Shown one piece after another: positions 25,039-35,714 of a DNA stretch of 52,399 nt. Under the pieces are notes generated by a model. That model had not been told where the DNA came from. It saw nothing but the letters and a program-made list of their open reading frames with translations, and did no database searches. How positions within the stretch are numbered: the first letter of the stretch is position 1; each line of letters starts with the position of its first letter. The position numbers and the translations under genes were made by a program. This stretch comes from an uncultured Prevotella sp. (GTDB lineage: Bacteria > Bacteroidota > Bacteroidia > Bacteroidales > Bacteroidaceae): positions 1 to 52,399 of the forward strand of contig CAJOPE010000086.1 of the NCBI GenBank assembly GCA_905236815.1. The letters run 5' to 3'.

Positions 25039-26631
25039 ATGGTTTATAAATATGATTTTCTCATCATCGGCTCAGGTATTGCCGGTATGAGCTACGCCCT
25101 GAAGATAGCCAGAGCGCACAAAGGTAAGGTCTGTATGATCTGCAAGACTTCTCTGGATGAAGCCAACACATCATTTGCTCAAGGAGGTGTAGCATCGGTT
25201 ACCAACCTTGAGGTCGATAATTTCGAGAAGCACATCGAAGACACTATGATCGCTGGTGACTACATCAGCGACCCTGATGCTGTGAAGCAGGTAGTGACAA
25301 AGGCTCCTGAGCAGATCAAGGAACTTGTAAACTGGGGTACTAACTTCGACAAGATGCAGGATGGTAGATTTGACTTGCATCGAGAGGGTGGTCACTCTGA
25401 ATTCAGAATTCTGCACCATGCAGATGATACAGGTGCAGAAATTCAGCGTGCACTGATGGAAGCTGTACGCAACAATCCTGATATCGAAATCAAGGAAAAT
25501 CATTTTGCAGTAGAGATTATCACTCAGCATCATATGGGCGTGCGCGTTACCCGCCGCTCTCCACATATTCAATGCTATGGCGCTTATGTGCTGAATCCTG
25601 ACACTGAGAAGGTGGATACTTATCTCAGCAAGGTTACTGTGATGTGTACTGGTGGATGTGGTGCTGTTTATCAAACTACCACTAATCCTATCATCGCCAC
25701 AGGTGATGGTGAGGCTATGGTATATCGCGCTAAGGGAACTGTCCAGGATATGGAGTTTGTTCAGTTCCACCCTACGTCACTTTACCATCCAGGTGAGACA
25801 CATCCTGCCTTTCTCATTACAGAGGCTATGCGCGGATATGGCGGCATTCTGAAGTTGCCTACAGGTGAAACTTTCATGGAGAAATACGATGAGCGCTTGA
25901 GCCTTGCTCCACGCGACATCGTGGCTAGAGCTATTGATAAGGAAATGAAGATTCATGGTCTGGATCATGTTTGCTTGGACGTAACCCACAAGGATCCAGA
26001 GATGACTAAGATGCACTTCCCTAACATCTATGCAAAATGCCTCAGCATTGGCATAGATATTACAAAGGATATGATTCCTGTTCGCCCAGCTGCTCACTAC
26101 ATGTGCGGTGGTATCAAGGTTGACTTGAATGGCTGTTCAAGCATCGAACGACTCTATGCACTTGGCGAGTGCTCTTGCACAGGCCTTCATGGAGGTAACC
26201 GTCTGGCAAGTAACTCCCTCATTGAGGCTGTTGTTTATGCAGATGCTGCAGCAAACCATAGTATGGAACATGTAAGCGACTATGATTTCAATGACCAGAT
26301 TCCTGAATGGAATGATGAGGGCACTATGACCAATGAGGAAAAAGTACTGATTACTCAGAGTAACAAGGAGGTTGGACAGATTATGAGCAACTATGTTGGT
26401 ATCGTGAGAAGTGATCTCCGCCTTCATCGTGCATGGGATCGTCTTGACTTAATATATGAAGAGACAGAACGATTATTCAAGCGTGTTAAGGTAAGCCGTG
26501 ACCTCTGCGAGCTTCGCAATATGATCAACACAGGATATCTTATCACACGTATGGCTATAGAGCGCAAGGAAAGCCGTGGTCTTCATTATACCATCGATTA
26601 TCCTCACCACGCTTACGACAAGGAAAAATAA
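25039..26631 (+). CDS. nadB: L-aspartate oxidase
   Basis: FAD enzyme converting L-aspartate to iminoaspartate, the first step of de novo NAD synthesis. It uses fumarate as electron acceptor in anaerobes. Seen: FAD-binding DFLIIGSGIAGMSYAL at the N-terminus, SFAQGGVASV, HREGGHSEFRILHHAD, FVQFHPTSLY, the active-site region ITEAMRGYGGIL, RPAAHYMCGGIKVD, and GLHGGNRLASNSLIEAVVYA. The 530-residue length is normal. nadA and nadC are not adjacent, so the quinolinate pathway is split in this genome or elsewhere. Confidence 0.95.
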   Translation: MVYKYDFLIIGSGIAGMSYALKIARAHKGKVCMICKTSLDEANTSFAQGGVASVTNLEVDNFEKHIEDTMIAGDYISDPDAVKQVVTKAPEQIKELVNWGTNFDKMQDGRFDLHREGGHSEFRILHHADDTGAEIQRALMEAVRNNPDIEIKENHFAVEIITQHHMGVRVTRRSPHIQCYGAYVLNPDTEKVDTYLSKVTVMCTGGCGAVYQTTTNPIIATGDGEAMVYRAKGTVQDMEFVQFHPTSLYHPGETHPAFLITEAMRGYGGILKLPTGETFMEKYDERLSLAPRDIVARAIDKEMKIHGLDHVCLDVTHKDPEMTKMHFPNIYAKCLSIGIDITKDMIPVRPAAHYMCGGIKVDLNGCSSIERLYALGECSCTGLHGGNRLASNSLIEAVVYADAAANHSMEHVSDYDFNDQIPEWNDEGTMTNEEKVLITQSNKEVGQIMSNYVGIVRSDLRLHRAWDRLDLIYEETERLFKRVKVSRDLCELRNMINTGYLITRMAIERKESRGLHYTIDYPHHAYDKEK

Positions 26632-26694
26632 AAAACTCCTCAAAACTCTACCTTAAAGGATGAGAGATGATTCTTGAGGAAAAAAAATAAGTTA

Positions 26695-26726
26695 AAAGGC
26701 ATCTGTTCTATGAATCAGATGCCTTT
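26695..26726 (+). terminator. Terminator after nadB
   Basis: Eleven-base stem AAAGGCATCTG / CAGATGCCTTT (26695-26705, 26716-26726), loop of 10, followed by ATTTTTTC. A weaker CCTCAA/TTGAGG pairing lies just upstream (26639-26679). Confidence 0.85.
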
Positions 26727-26765
26727 ATTTTTTCATATCTTCAATATAGATGCGTCTATTTTCAC

Positions 26766-26788
26766 TGAAATTATTGAAATTATTGATT
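26766..26788 (+). repeat. 23-bp inverted repeat, left arm
   Basis: Made of two and a half copies of the 9-base unit TGAAATTAT. The exact reverse complement is at 27105-27127; similarity weakens outside the arms. Confidence 0.7.
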
Positions 26789-27104
26789 ACCGATCTGCCA
26801 ATATTCTGAGCAACAGAACTTTACACAACCTACCAAACAAGCTCAATCAATAAACAAAGCAAATTGAACCGTTCTTAGAACTCATTTTGCCGTTTATCAA
26901 AAAGCAAAGTAGAATGAGCGACCACACAATAGTTGATGTTTTACCAAATAAAACATTACATATTATAATGAAAGACCTTATGTTTTGTGTTATAAAAGAC
27001 CAAATATTGCAAGACCAACAAATATAGATAGAGAACGAAACAGGCGCTTAGGCAAAAGAAAAATAGCCAAATAGCAAATTATTGTTGCATCCCAAGAATA
27101 TCAA

Positions 27105-27127
27105 AATCAATAATTTCAATAATTTCA
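27105..27127 (-). repeat. 23-bp inverted repeat, right arm
   Basis: Exact reverse complement of 26766-26788, including the internal 9-base tandem unit. Confidence 0.7.
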
Positions 27128-27167
27128 TCAAAATTAAGCACCTATACAAAAAGGGTAAAACACAAAA

Positions 27168-27191
27168 AAGCTCAGCTAAATAGCTGAGCTT
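27168..27191. terminator. Terminator of the exported protein gene at 27221
   Basis: AAGCTCAGCTA / TAGCTGAGCTT with a 2-base centre, A-rich and T-rich flanks; usable from either side. For the leftward gene it follows the stop codon by about 30 bases. Confidence 0.8.
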
Positions 27192-27220
27192 CTTTATTTT
27201 TTTTCGAAATGATTCGAATT

Positions 27221-27835
27221 TTAGAGGTCATCAATAGCGCCTTCCTGGCCAATCTTGAAGTTCTGTGTATCTACATAACGCATTGTGATAAAGCAAGCGT
27301 TCTTCTCACCTGTGGTGATAGAAAGAGTAACAGAGCCCTTCTTACCATTATCGTATGTTGTAGCATACTTACACTGGTTGTTCTGTACAGCTGTGAACTT
27401 AGAGTCATCAGTTGCTGGTGTGAAAGGAACGAATTCCTTGATATCAGCAGAAGGATTGCCATACTTCTTTGTAAGCATCTGCTGCAAAGATGTATAAATC
27501 TTCTCCAACTGTGCCCAGTTTTCAGCTGGTGGGAAAGTAACACCGACAGAGTTTACAAGATTTACATAAGTATTTCTGTCGACGAAGATCTGGCAGTTAT
27601 TATAACCTGCGAATCTACCTGAAAGGTAAATACAATTTTCAACTCGTTTCTCACGCTTGAAGCCCTTAGCTTCCAACTTTCTTACGAAAGCATCCTGAGT
27701 ACCATCAATTGGAATACCCTTAAAGGTCTGGTGGTAAACTCCTGCGTTTGTAACAGCCTGACGATCGGCATCAGCTTGTGCCATAGCTGAGAAAGACACG
27801 ATCAACGATAACAATAGTAAAACTACTTTCTTCAT
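27221..27835 (-). CDS. Exported protein of unknown function
   Basis: A 204-residue protein with signal peptide MKKVVLLLLSLIVSFSAMAQ and a compact mature domain starting FKGIPIDGTQDAFVRKLEAKGFK. That opening is a pattern shared by several Bacteroidota exported proteins of unknown function. Two cysteines (NCIYL, NNCQIF) fall in the first half; further ones are later (NQCKYAT, NACFI). The gene is monocistronic, with a -7 element at 27953-27960 and a leader of more than 100 bases. I cannot assign a role. Confidence 0.75.
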   Translation of the reverse strand: MKKVVLLLLSLIVSFSAMAQADADRQAVTNAGVYHQTFKGIPIDGTQDAFVRKLEAKGFKREKRVENCIYLSGRFAGYNNCQIFVDRNTYVNLVNSVGVTFPPAENWAQLEKIYTSLQQMLTKKYGNPSADIKEFVPFTPATDDSKFTAVQNNQCKYATTYDNGKKGSVTLSITTGEKNACFITMRYVDTQNFKIGQEGAIDDL

Positions 27836-27952
27836 AATTACATTTATTAATTTATTCTTAGGTATCAGTCCATATTCGGTATTTAACCCGTAGAATCATT
27901 TTCACTCATCTCCGGTTTTTCATACCTTCAACGGTTAATTAGCATTCTGCTG

Positions 27953-27960
27953 CAAAGATA
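27953..27960 (-). promoter_or_regulatory. -7 element with a ~110-base leader
   Basis: TATCTTTG on the - strand; the start codon is at 27835. The leader contains AACCG and CGGGTT segments (near 27892-27938) that could pair, but no known motif is recognised. Confidence 0.55.
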
Positions 27961-28120
27961 GGAAAAATATTTTATCGCAATACTTTTTACCTAACTTTTT
28001 TTGTCAAATGTGCCATTTTTAAACCTTATTTAACAATATATTCATTTCTACACTTCTTTTTTCACAATAAATTATAACAAACCTTATAAATAAGGCTGTT
28101 GAAATTTTCCACCCATACCT

Positions 28121-31100
28121 CTATCGGGTAAGACTAAACTTGACACTCAAGCCAAAATCTTGCGTAGTAGTTGGGTAACTGCTGCTACTCAGCAATGGGG
28201 TATTAGTCTGGCGGTCGAAGTAGAAACTCATTGTGAGCAAGCGGCTCAGAGTATAGTCGGCAGTAAAGCTCAACTTGAACGCTGAGTTGCCACTGCTGGC
28301 AGCACTCTCACAAGTTTGAATGGCACGTGTGATAGCTGCCTGCTGGCGATAACTCATATCCAAACGGAGGTTCAAATCCCGGTTGGCATTGCTACGACTA
28401 TTTCGACTGCTATTATTGTTTGACTCATTATTCTTATTCGATTTAGCCTTACGCTTCTTTGGACCGAAAAGGTCAAGATTATTGATCTTATAGCCCATAC
28501 CTATTACCCAGTCTTTGCTAAGGGCTTCGTTAATCTGAACACTGGTCATACTCAACGAGAGCTGTCTCGTCTGACGGTATTCTACCTTAGCAGTCATATT
28601 ATTATTAAAGGTCATATCCACTCCCAACAATGGCGAGAACGACTCATTGATACTCACCTGGGAAATATCATACATGCTATGAGGCAGCGGTGCGCCATCA
28701 GTCGTCGTACTAGGAATGAAACCCAAATCTCCATTCATCTGCATAAAGGTGGCATAGGTGCTATAAGAACCTATTGTGAAGATGCTCTTGTAAGAGTGGT
28801 TGATGTTGAAACTCTTGAATACATCAGCAAACCATGGGAGCTTTGCCAAACCGCTATAGCGAAGCGACCAGTTTGGCAGCATTCGGCTGAGAGCAGGGAA
28901 CAAGCCCAGTGAGTGACCAGGCATACTGGTATAAGCCTCCAGGAATGCAGGGATCATTACATCTCCGCTATACATATTCACGCCATTATTCGAAGAGTGA
29001 TAATTACCAGCATAACCATAATTCGAAGGATACGCCTTACCATCATAGAGGCGCTCCACCCTAGCACGATAGGTATCAAGCAAACCACGGAACTTATCGA
29101 AAGATGCACTGCTATAGCCATTCTTCGCATCACCAATTCCCTCGAAAGCACTGCTTAAAGAGATTGTAGTGATGGTAAACTGTCCACTTTGAGTAGAAGG
29201 CATACCTGTATAGGCATATTGAATGCTGTTAAAGGTGGTCTGCTGACGGGCTGCATTTAAATCGATTTTCAGATTCTTGGCAGGTTCAAGCGTCATTCGC
29301 AACTGGAAGTCCTCTGTCTTACTGGTAGTAGCAGGAGAAGAGAGGGAGTCTTCTGAAAGAAGCCATCCTCGATCATACACCTTATTTATATAGGAGTCAT
29401 CTGTCAGACCAAATGCAAAGTCTAGACCAGGTGAAAGTGCAGAGCCTGTCTTCTGTCCAAACATATTGCCAATGCCGTTCATAAAACCAGGCAACATCAT
29501 CTGCCGCTGATTGCGATAGCTCATGCTTACATTTCTCACCATCATCGCAACTCGGGCAGCACCCTGTGCAATCTTGTACCAAGTCTCATCCTTTTGAGAC
29601 TCCTTCGGAGTGATAGTAACTTTCAACTTCACTGCAGAATCTACCTTATTGGTAATCTTGATGCTGTTCTTGTCTACATTGCTATACTTCAGCTTGAAGG
29701 TCTTACCTTCTGCTGTCTTTGCTGAAACAATAAGTCGACTTGTATTCTTACCATGACTCACCTTGAGAGTTGTGTCTGGTCGCAGAGTGATTTCTTTCTC
29801 ATAACTACGCTTATTCTTTGGTAGAGCCTTTTTCTGCTCATTCGATTTATTGTTCTTGAGAATATTCTTTTCAGCCTCATCAGGATCCTTGCCTGCCTTC
29901 TTTGCCTCCTCGCGAGCTTGCTTAATCTGTTCCTTCAACTTGCGCTGTTCTTCCTTCTTCTTGTCACGCTCACGCTTCTGACGTTGAAGTTGACTACGAG
30001 AGGTCGTCTTATCAAACTTCTGATTCACCTCCTTCAGGAAAGGAACGTGATTATAAAGTCGAAGCATATTGAAGGTGCTGTTGATATTCAAGTCACGATT
30101 GTTGTTAATGGTATTTCCTAGATTTGTACCATCATCCAACTGTGTTCCACGCTCCCAATTATATGTTGAACTATAAGTTGCATCAGCAGTCAACCAATCA
30201 AAAACAGGCAGCAAGTTGATAGGCAACTTATAGGATGCAGTGAAGTTCTGCTGATAATCGAGCGGAGTTCCCATACGGCGAATTCCTGTCCATACAGATT
30301 CTTTCCATGCCTCATACTCATTGGCATAGAGTTCCTTGTTTACTGGTAAATTCGGCTCTTCAATCTGCGAATGAGTAGCACTGTTGAAATTCATATGCAA
30401 GTTCTTAGTGATATCCCAACGCAAGGAGAATTCACGATTCCAAAGGAACTGGCTATCAAACTGCAGATCAAGATTTGCATTCTCGGTACTTTCCATATCC
30501 CGCTCCTGCAATTCATGATAGGAACGAGTCATCTCGGTATTGAATCCTATACTCTGAGGGAGATAGTTCAGTCCAAATTTCTTGAGAATATCCAGCCATT
30601 TACTCTTGCTTTTGAGTTTCTTGAAAGGTTCCCAGGTCTTGTAGTTTGGAGACCAGTTATAGTCGAGAGAACCTCTCCAGTTTTCAGTTCGCTCATAAAC
30701 GGTTGTTTCGCCTGAGGTACTCTGACGAGCATGACTATAAGAAACCGAGAAGTTGGCAGGATCGTATGGCATAGGGTGTCCCTTTGTCTGAATACCCACC
30801 TTTGCATTGGAAATAGAGAAATTAGTTTCTGTATTCTTGGTAATAGCAATGCTCTCAATACTATCCTTAGCATGCTTGTCGGTCAATGCATCCAATGCCT
30901 CGTCAAGTTTCATATCTGTATCCAGCGGATTATACTTAGGAGAAGTACGTTCCTTGGTCACACTATAATAAATAGGAAGTGAAACCTTTGCCTTCTCAGG
31001 GAAGAACTTACCAAGTTCAAGGCTCGTAGTCACACCATAAGTGCCAAAGTTATCTTGTGCTCTACTATTCACACCATCTTCCAAGCCTCCAAATCCCTCG

Positions 31101-34100
31101 GAGATATATTTACCATGGACATTCAGCGAGCCTAGATCCGACAACTGCATATCAAGATTGGCATTAGCAGCCCATCCACCAGTGTTATTATATTCCTTCA
31201 ATCGGAGTTCATTTACCCAAACCTCACCACTCTTTATCTCGGCAGAATTGTTACGAACACCAATCATCATTGTCTTTATTTCACCCAAAGACGGATTACC
31301 CTTCACAGAAACGCGATTAGAAGGATGATCAGAATCGTAACCTGAAAATTCCTGGTTATAAGATATTTTCTGATGATTACGATCGCGCTTAATATTGGTA
31401 AACACAGACATAGGGATATCCATCAAGTTATCTTGTGGCCATACGATTGCCCGTTGATCTGTAGAATACTGATTATAATTCTTTGCAGGTGTTAACTTCA
31501 AAGGAATTTCATATTCATAATAATTATTCTTGTAATCACTACCCAATCGGATAAAGACATACAGCTCGTTATTCTTCAAATTGGTAATATCCTGCTGCAG
31601 AGCATTGGCATGACTATACATCTGCAAACGCTTGTAGTTACGCAAGTCGAGAGTGGTATTTTTATATACAGCCTTTGCCTCACCTGGGCTCAAGTTCTTA
31701 ACCACCATACTCAAAGATTGCTCATTGGCCTCAACCAACTGTGGCTGGGTAGGATCCTGCTCACGAGTAAGTCCTGGAGGCATTACATAGTTTACAGGTT
31801 CCTTACTACTGTTTTCTTCGAGATTCACAGCACTTGTTTCCAAGGTTCCGCTATTTGCAGAACCCAGCATCTGTTCATAATCCCTCCATTCACCTCTCAC
31901 CAAATCGAGTGTTCCCAATCGCAAAACGATAGGATGCTTGAAACCTGTTAGGTAAAGGCGGATAAAGCGAATACTGCTGAAATCGGAAATACCTCCAACT
32001 CGCTTGACATTCACATCCTTCAAAGGGATACGATACTGATACCAAGTCACTCTTTCATTCTTAACGCCATTACGCAGACTTGGAGTAACAGAACGTTTAT
32101 CTACTATATAATTCTGACCAACTATGGTATCATTAGGATTGATATCAAGACCATACTCGAAATACTTCTCATATTTATTCAAAGTATAATCCTGATTGAT
32201 ATCTTCCACATCAGGGGTTGTCTTGTAGGAGGTATCATAGCTCTCATTTCTATTATCACTATCAGGGGAGTTACCCTGAGGATTATTAATACGCTTGTAT
32301 CTGTCTAAGATAGAGGTTCTTGCCTGATCAAAATCACTTCCTCGGAAATAGTGATAGTCATCATTGGCAGGATCAGGAAGGATGACATACTGAAAAACAG
32401 AATCACTAACATTAGTTCTTACCTGATTCAGATAATCCTGATAGAAAGTCTGCTCCTCCTTATCGTTCAAACCATTAAATCCAACATCCTGCAAAGCTCT
32501 GCTGCCACTGGTGGTAGCAAAAGAGTAAGTAATGGTGCTTGTCTTTGGAATTCTACCCCATTGTGTGTTCTCAAAGTTACTGCTACCATCTACAGGCATT
32601 CCGCTTTCAAAGAACTTTCTTCCATCCGGAAGTACATCCTCACTCACTTCTCCAAGGTCGATATACATTTTTCCCGAATAATCGGAAGCTGTTCCATCTC
32701 GACGGGTATAGATGAAAGGATCAAGCATCCAGAACTCCAAATACTCAATATTAGCAGTCTCAAAATCGTTTGTATCCAGCTTTCGCATCATACCACCCCA
32801 TCTTGCTGCAGGGTTAGGCAAACTACCATCATTATTCAAACTTGGGTCAAAATTATAAGGACCTCTCTCGTTTGGATAGTAAGCCAAGTTCAAGATATTC
32901 AACATATTGGAGGTTCCCATATAGGTACTCGTACTACGGTTAGGGAAAAGTTCCGGAACAGGAATTTCTCTTACGTAGTGATTGCTCAACTGGTTCAAAT
33001 CGCTCTTTATATGACTTGGAGTATAGCTGCTGCTTTTTCGAGTAAAGAGAGGATCGATATAATACCAGGCCAATTTCGCACGGTTATAACCAGCCTGAAG
33101 GTTATCCACCATTTTCTGTTCTGGGAATCTCGAAGGAATACTTGAGATGATCCATGAAGTAGGTGAAGTCAAATCGATTGTATTCTTGGCATTTTCAAAA
33201 TCGTCAAGATAAGAGGCATTATCCTGAATGCCACTTGTCTGGCCAGCAATGAGCTGTGCGAATTCTCCTGTAAATGAAATTTGAGAAGGTTGGGTTACAT
33301 GGAGAAAAGGAATCTTGTTGAGCATATTAGTGAGCCACTGACTCTCCTTTTTCCAGTTAATGTTCACTCCCCATAATGTATTGTTCAATGGTTCAGATCC
33401 CATTCCCACCTTAGTGGTCAATGCCTGTTCCGACAGATGCTGGAAGGTACCACTCAGTTGGAAATTCTTCGAGAAGTCATATTCCCAATTCAATCCAAAC
33501 ATGGTCTTTCTCATCTGTCCATAGTCGCTATTGCTCTCGCAGGAAACATTCACAGCTGTTCCTGCATCAATAATACTCTGATTGAGGATCGTCACCTCAC
33601 CTGCATTATAATCAACAGAATAATCGACACCCTCTGTCAAGGTAACACCTCCGGCAGTAACCACAACAGAACCTTGCGGAATATTGTATGCACCTACTGA
33701 AATGACATTAGCAGATGAACCTCGGAACTGACCCACCAACTGGTATTTATTCTTTTCTGCTATCTGCTTGGCTATCGTTTTGGTACTGTCATAAAGCTCG
33801 GTGAAGCAATACTTCTCGGCAATTTCCTTGCGCACACCTTTACTTTCCAAGAACGACTGCATATAAGCACCAAATGGCTCCACTTTAGGGAAGAATACTC
33901 GGCCATTGCTAACAGTATAGCCCTCCACATAGTCGAAGAAGCCATTGCTTCTCACCTTGTTATTATTATCCAGACGGTCAGCTCCCAAATCCTTGATAAT
34001 AGACTGGCTTTTCACTTGTTCCTCAGGGATATAGGAGATATACACTCCACTAGAATCACTCTGATATTTTACATCCAAGCGGAACTTGTCCTTCTCAACA

Positions 34101-35704
34101 GTAGAACCCAGATAATAAACGTTCTTCATCATCAGATCCCAGTTCTTCTGTAAAGGATTATTGCTAGTGTTTTTCAAGCTCTTCACCACCAGAGCCTGAT
34201 TGGCATCTGTATTCTCGCTGGCAAATTGTCCAACTTTGTAACTCTCACCGTTATAAGTGTATTCATAGGCAACGGCCAACACCTGGTCGGGTTGCAAACT
34301 GGTTTTCAGGGAAACATATCCCAAAGCTTGGTTGAGGGAATATTCCGATGACGAAAGTCTTCGGGCATTTGAAAGCACCTCGTAATCCATACCACCCTGA
34401 TACTGTCCCTCAAGCGTATTCGCTGTCTGAGTAACATCGGTAACACCTGGATTATTAGCATATCCAGCAAGTATTGGAGTATTCTCATTTCTAGATGCGA
34501 CCGACAACAAACTTGCATCACCCAGATCTGTAAAGGCAACGATATCTCGCGTATCAGCAGTTGTTGCCGTATTATTTGTCACCCAGATTTCCACTCTGTT
34601 GATGGTGATACCCGTCGAGATATTCGGCAGGTTTTTCATTCCAGCGTCATACCTGTTGCGGAAGAAATTACTCAGGAAGAAGTGGCGATTCTCCTCATAA
34701 TCGGCAGCACTGATGTCAAAAGGAGTTAGCTGCACACCACCTTTGCTCGAGGTGCTGGTTGAGGTAGACTTCTTCTGAGAGCCCACCAATTGCAGCTTCA
34801 GCTTTCCGAACTGCAAATCGGTGCGAATACCAAAGAGCGAACTAGCTCCTTGCACCAAAGAGGAATTGGAAGGGAAGCTGACATTACCCGCCTCTAGGAG
34901 CTTGATAATCTCATCTTCCTTTCCATCATACTTCAGTTTCATATTCTGGGCATCAAAATCGAAGGTGGCATCAGTGTTGTAGTTCAGGTTCATGTTCACC
35001 TTGTCGCCCACCTTTCCATTCAGACTCAAGTTCACCTTCTCATCAAAGTCGATAGCATTGGTCTTTCGGTTTCTGATTGGGAGGGATGGGTTGTCGATGT
35101 TCTTCATCGTTGCCCCCAGTTTGATTTCAGCTGTTCCCTGTGTTCGGATGCGGATACCTCCAGGACCAAAAATCTTTTCAGCTGGTCCTAAATCGAAGTG
35201 CATATCCGTGAAATCGAATTTTTCCTTGCCCTTCTGCTGGAAAATCTCGTTGTTCTGATTGCGGAAGTAATTTGCCCAGAAATGCTTGCCCGACCATTTC
35301 ATATATTCCTCGGGCGTCATCATGATTGGAGTGGAAACATATACTCCACCAATCTTGTTGCCGATGATGTAGCGGTTGAGGGTGTCGTTATACTCCACCT
35401 TCTGCTGCATATTCTCCGGACGCTTCAAGTCCATCGGATTCTGATCGAGGTCCTCCTGGCTGATAGGAGAAATACGCTGGATTTTCCAACGGGGGTTCAG
35501 CAGAGAGTCAGGAATGCTGTCTTCGTTAATAACAGCATCGATCATCGGAGGCTGAGGTTTCTTCGGCTGACGGTTCTTGTCATCCTGAAGATAAGGCATA
35601 GCAATGACATAGCTGCTCAAAAACAGCATAACAAACAGCCAGGCTCTCCAAAGTGAAAGTCTGTCGGATAGTTTACGAATGCTATGTCTTATATCAATTT
35701 TCAT
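28121..35704 (-). CDS. sprA: Type IX secretion system outer-membrane translocon SprA/Sov
   Basis: A giant 2527-residue outer-membrane protein. SprA (Sov in Porphyromonas) forms the 36-strand beta-barrel through which T9SS cargo leaves the cell. Seen: an N-terminal hydrophobic signal segment (residues ~17-36), the conserved early region ANYFRNQNNEIFQQKGKEKFDF and GPGGIRIRTQGTAEIKLGA, long runs of alternating beta-strand sequence throughout, a Lys/Glu-rich insertion near 1900 (RQKRERDKKKEEQRKLKEQ), and an amphipathic C-terminus ending in Phe-rich strands (FGLSVKFSLTR). It lies 64 bases after ruvA on the same strand, a pairing I associate with Bacteroidota genomes. Length and motifs make this call secure. 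Confidence 0.95.
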   Translation of the reverse strand: MKIDIRHSIRKLSDRLSLWRAWLFVMLFLSSYVIAMPYLQDDKNRQPKKPQPPMIDAVINEDSIPDSLLNPRWKIQRISPISQEDLDQNPMDLKRPENMQQKVEYNDTLNRYIIGNKIGGVYVSTPIMMTPEEYMKWSGKHFWANYFRNQNNEIFQQKGKEKFDFTDMHFDLGPAEKIFGPGGIRIRTQGTAEIKLGATMKNIDNPSLPIRNRKTNAIDFDEKVNLSLNGKVGDKVNMNLNYNTDATFDFDAQNMKLKYDGKEDEIIKLLEAGNVSFPSNSSLVQGASSLFGIRTDLQFGKLKLQLVGSQKKSTSTSTSSKGGVQLTPFDISAADYEENRHFFLSNFFRNRYDAGMKNLPNISTGITINRVEIWVTNNTATTADTRDIVAFTDLGDASLLSVASRNENTPILAGYANNPGVTDVTQTANTLEGQYQGGMDYEVLSNARRLSSSEYSLNQALGYVSLKTSLQPDQVLAVAYEYTYNGESYKVGQFASENTDANQALVVKSLKNTSNNPLQKNWDLMMKNVYYLGSTVEKDKFRLDVKYQSDSSGVYISYIPEEQVKSQSIIKDLGADRLDNNNKVRSNGFFDYVEGYTVSNGRVFFPKVEPFGAYMQSFLESKGVRKEIAEKYCFTELYDSTKTIAKQIAEKNKYQLVGQFRGSSANVISVGAYNIPQGSVVVTAGGVTLTEGVDYSVDYNAGEVTILNQSIIDAGTAVNVSCESNSDYGQMRKTMFGLNWEYDFSKNFQLSGTFQHLSEQALTTKVGMGSEPLNNTLWGVNINWKKESQWLTNMLNKIPFLHVTQPSQISFTGEFAQLIAGQTSGIQDNASYLDDFENAKNTIDLTSPTSWIISSIPSRFPEQKMVDNLQAGYNRAKLAWYYIDPLFTRKSSSYTPSHIKSDLNQLSNHYVREIPVPELFPNRSTSTYMGTSNMLNILNLAYYPNERGPYNFDPSLNNDGSLPNPAARWGGMMRKLDTNDFETANIEYLEFWMLDPFIYTRRDGTASDYSGKMYIDLGEVSEDVLPDGRKFFESGMPVDGSSNFENTQWGRIPKTSTITYSFATTSGSRALQDVGFNGLNDKEEQTFYQDYLNQVRTNVSDSVFQYVILPDPANDDYHYFRGSDFDQARTSILDRYKRINNPQGNSPDSDNRNESYDTSYKTTPDVEDINQDYTLNKYEKYFEYGLDINPNDTIVGQNYIVDKRSVTPSLRNGVKNERVTWYQYRIPLKDVNVKRVGGISDFSSIRFIRLYLTGFKHPIVLRLGTLDLVRGEWRDYEQMLGSANSGTLETSAVNLEENSSKEPVNYVMPPGLTREQDPTQPQLVEANEQSLSMVVKNLSPGEAKAVYKNTTLDLRNYKRLQMYSHANALQQDITNLKNNELYVFIRLGSDYKNNYYEYEIPLKLTPAKNYNQYSTDQRAIVWPQDNLMDIPMSVFTNIKRDRNHQKISYNQEFSGYDSDHPSNRVSVKGNPSLGEIKTMMIGVRNNSAEIKSGEVWVNELRLKEYNNTGGWAANANLDMQLSDLGSLNVHGKYISEGFGGLEDGVNSRAQDNFGTYGVTTSLELGKFFPEKAKVSLPIYYSVTKERTSPKYNPLDTDMKLDEALDALTDKHAKDSIESIAITKNTETNFSISNAKVGIQTKGHPMPYDPANFSVSYSHARQSTSGETTVYERTENWRGSLDYNWSPNYKTWEPFKKLKSKSKWLDILKKFGLNYLPQSIGFNTEMTRSYHELQERDMESTENANLDLQFDSQFLWNREFSLRWDITKNLHMNFNSATHSQIEEPNLPVNKELYANEYEAWKESVWTGIRRMGTPLDYQQNFTASYKLPINLLPVFDWLTADATYSSTYNWERGTQLDDGTNLGNTINNNRDLNINSTFNMLRLYNHVPFLKEVNQKFDKTTSRSQLQRQKRERDKKKEEQRKLKEQIKQAREEAKKAGKDPDEAEKNILKNNKSNEQKKALPKNKRSYEKEITLRPDTTLKVSHGKNTSRLIVSAKTAEGKTFKLKYSNVDKNSIKITNKVDSAVKLKVTITPKESQKDETWYKIAQGAARVAMMVRNVSMSYRNQRQMMLPGFMNGIGNMFGQKTGSALSPGLDFAFGLTDDSYINKVYDRGWLLSEDSLSSPATTSKTEDFQLRMTLEPAKNLKIDLNAARQQTTFNSIQYAYTGMPSTQSGQFTITTISLSSAFEGIGDAKNGYSSASFDKFRGLLDTYRARVERLYDGKAYPSNYGYAGNYHSSNNGVNMYSGDVMIPAFLEAYTSMPGHSLGLFPALSRMLPNWSLRYSGLAKLPWFADVFKSFNINHSYKSIFTIGSYSTYATFMQMNGDLGFIPSTTTDGAPLPHSMYDISQVSINESFSPLLGVDMTFNNNMTAKVEYRQTRQLSLSMTSVQINEALSKDWVIGMGYKINNLDLFGPKKRKAKSNKNNESNNNSSRNSRSNANRDLNLRLDMSYRQQAAITRAIQTCESAASSGNSAFKLSFTADYTLSRLLTMSFYFDRQTNTPLLSSSSYPTTTQDFGLSVKFSLTR

Positions 35705-35714
35705 TTATTTGACC

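Larger units (their letters stand above)
26727..27167. other. AT-rich gene-free stretch bounded by an inverted repeat
   Basis: About 440 bases without a credible reading frame lie between the nadB terminator and the terminator of the next, convergent gene. The + strand is A-rich with C commoner than G. A 23-bp perfect inverted repeat (26766-26788 and 27105-27127) encloses 316 bases. AAGACC occurs three times (26972, 26996, 27011). It has no transposase, and no target-site duplication was recognised. It may be a decayed or miniature element, or simple drift. Confidence 0.5.

Noticed and set aside
32351..33145. Open frame of 264 codons antisense within sprA
   Set aside because: Shadow of the SprA coding sequence; Ile/Ser-rich translation with no domain or start signal.
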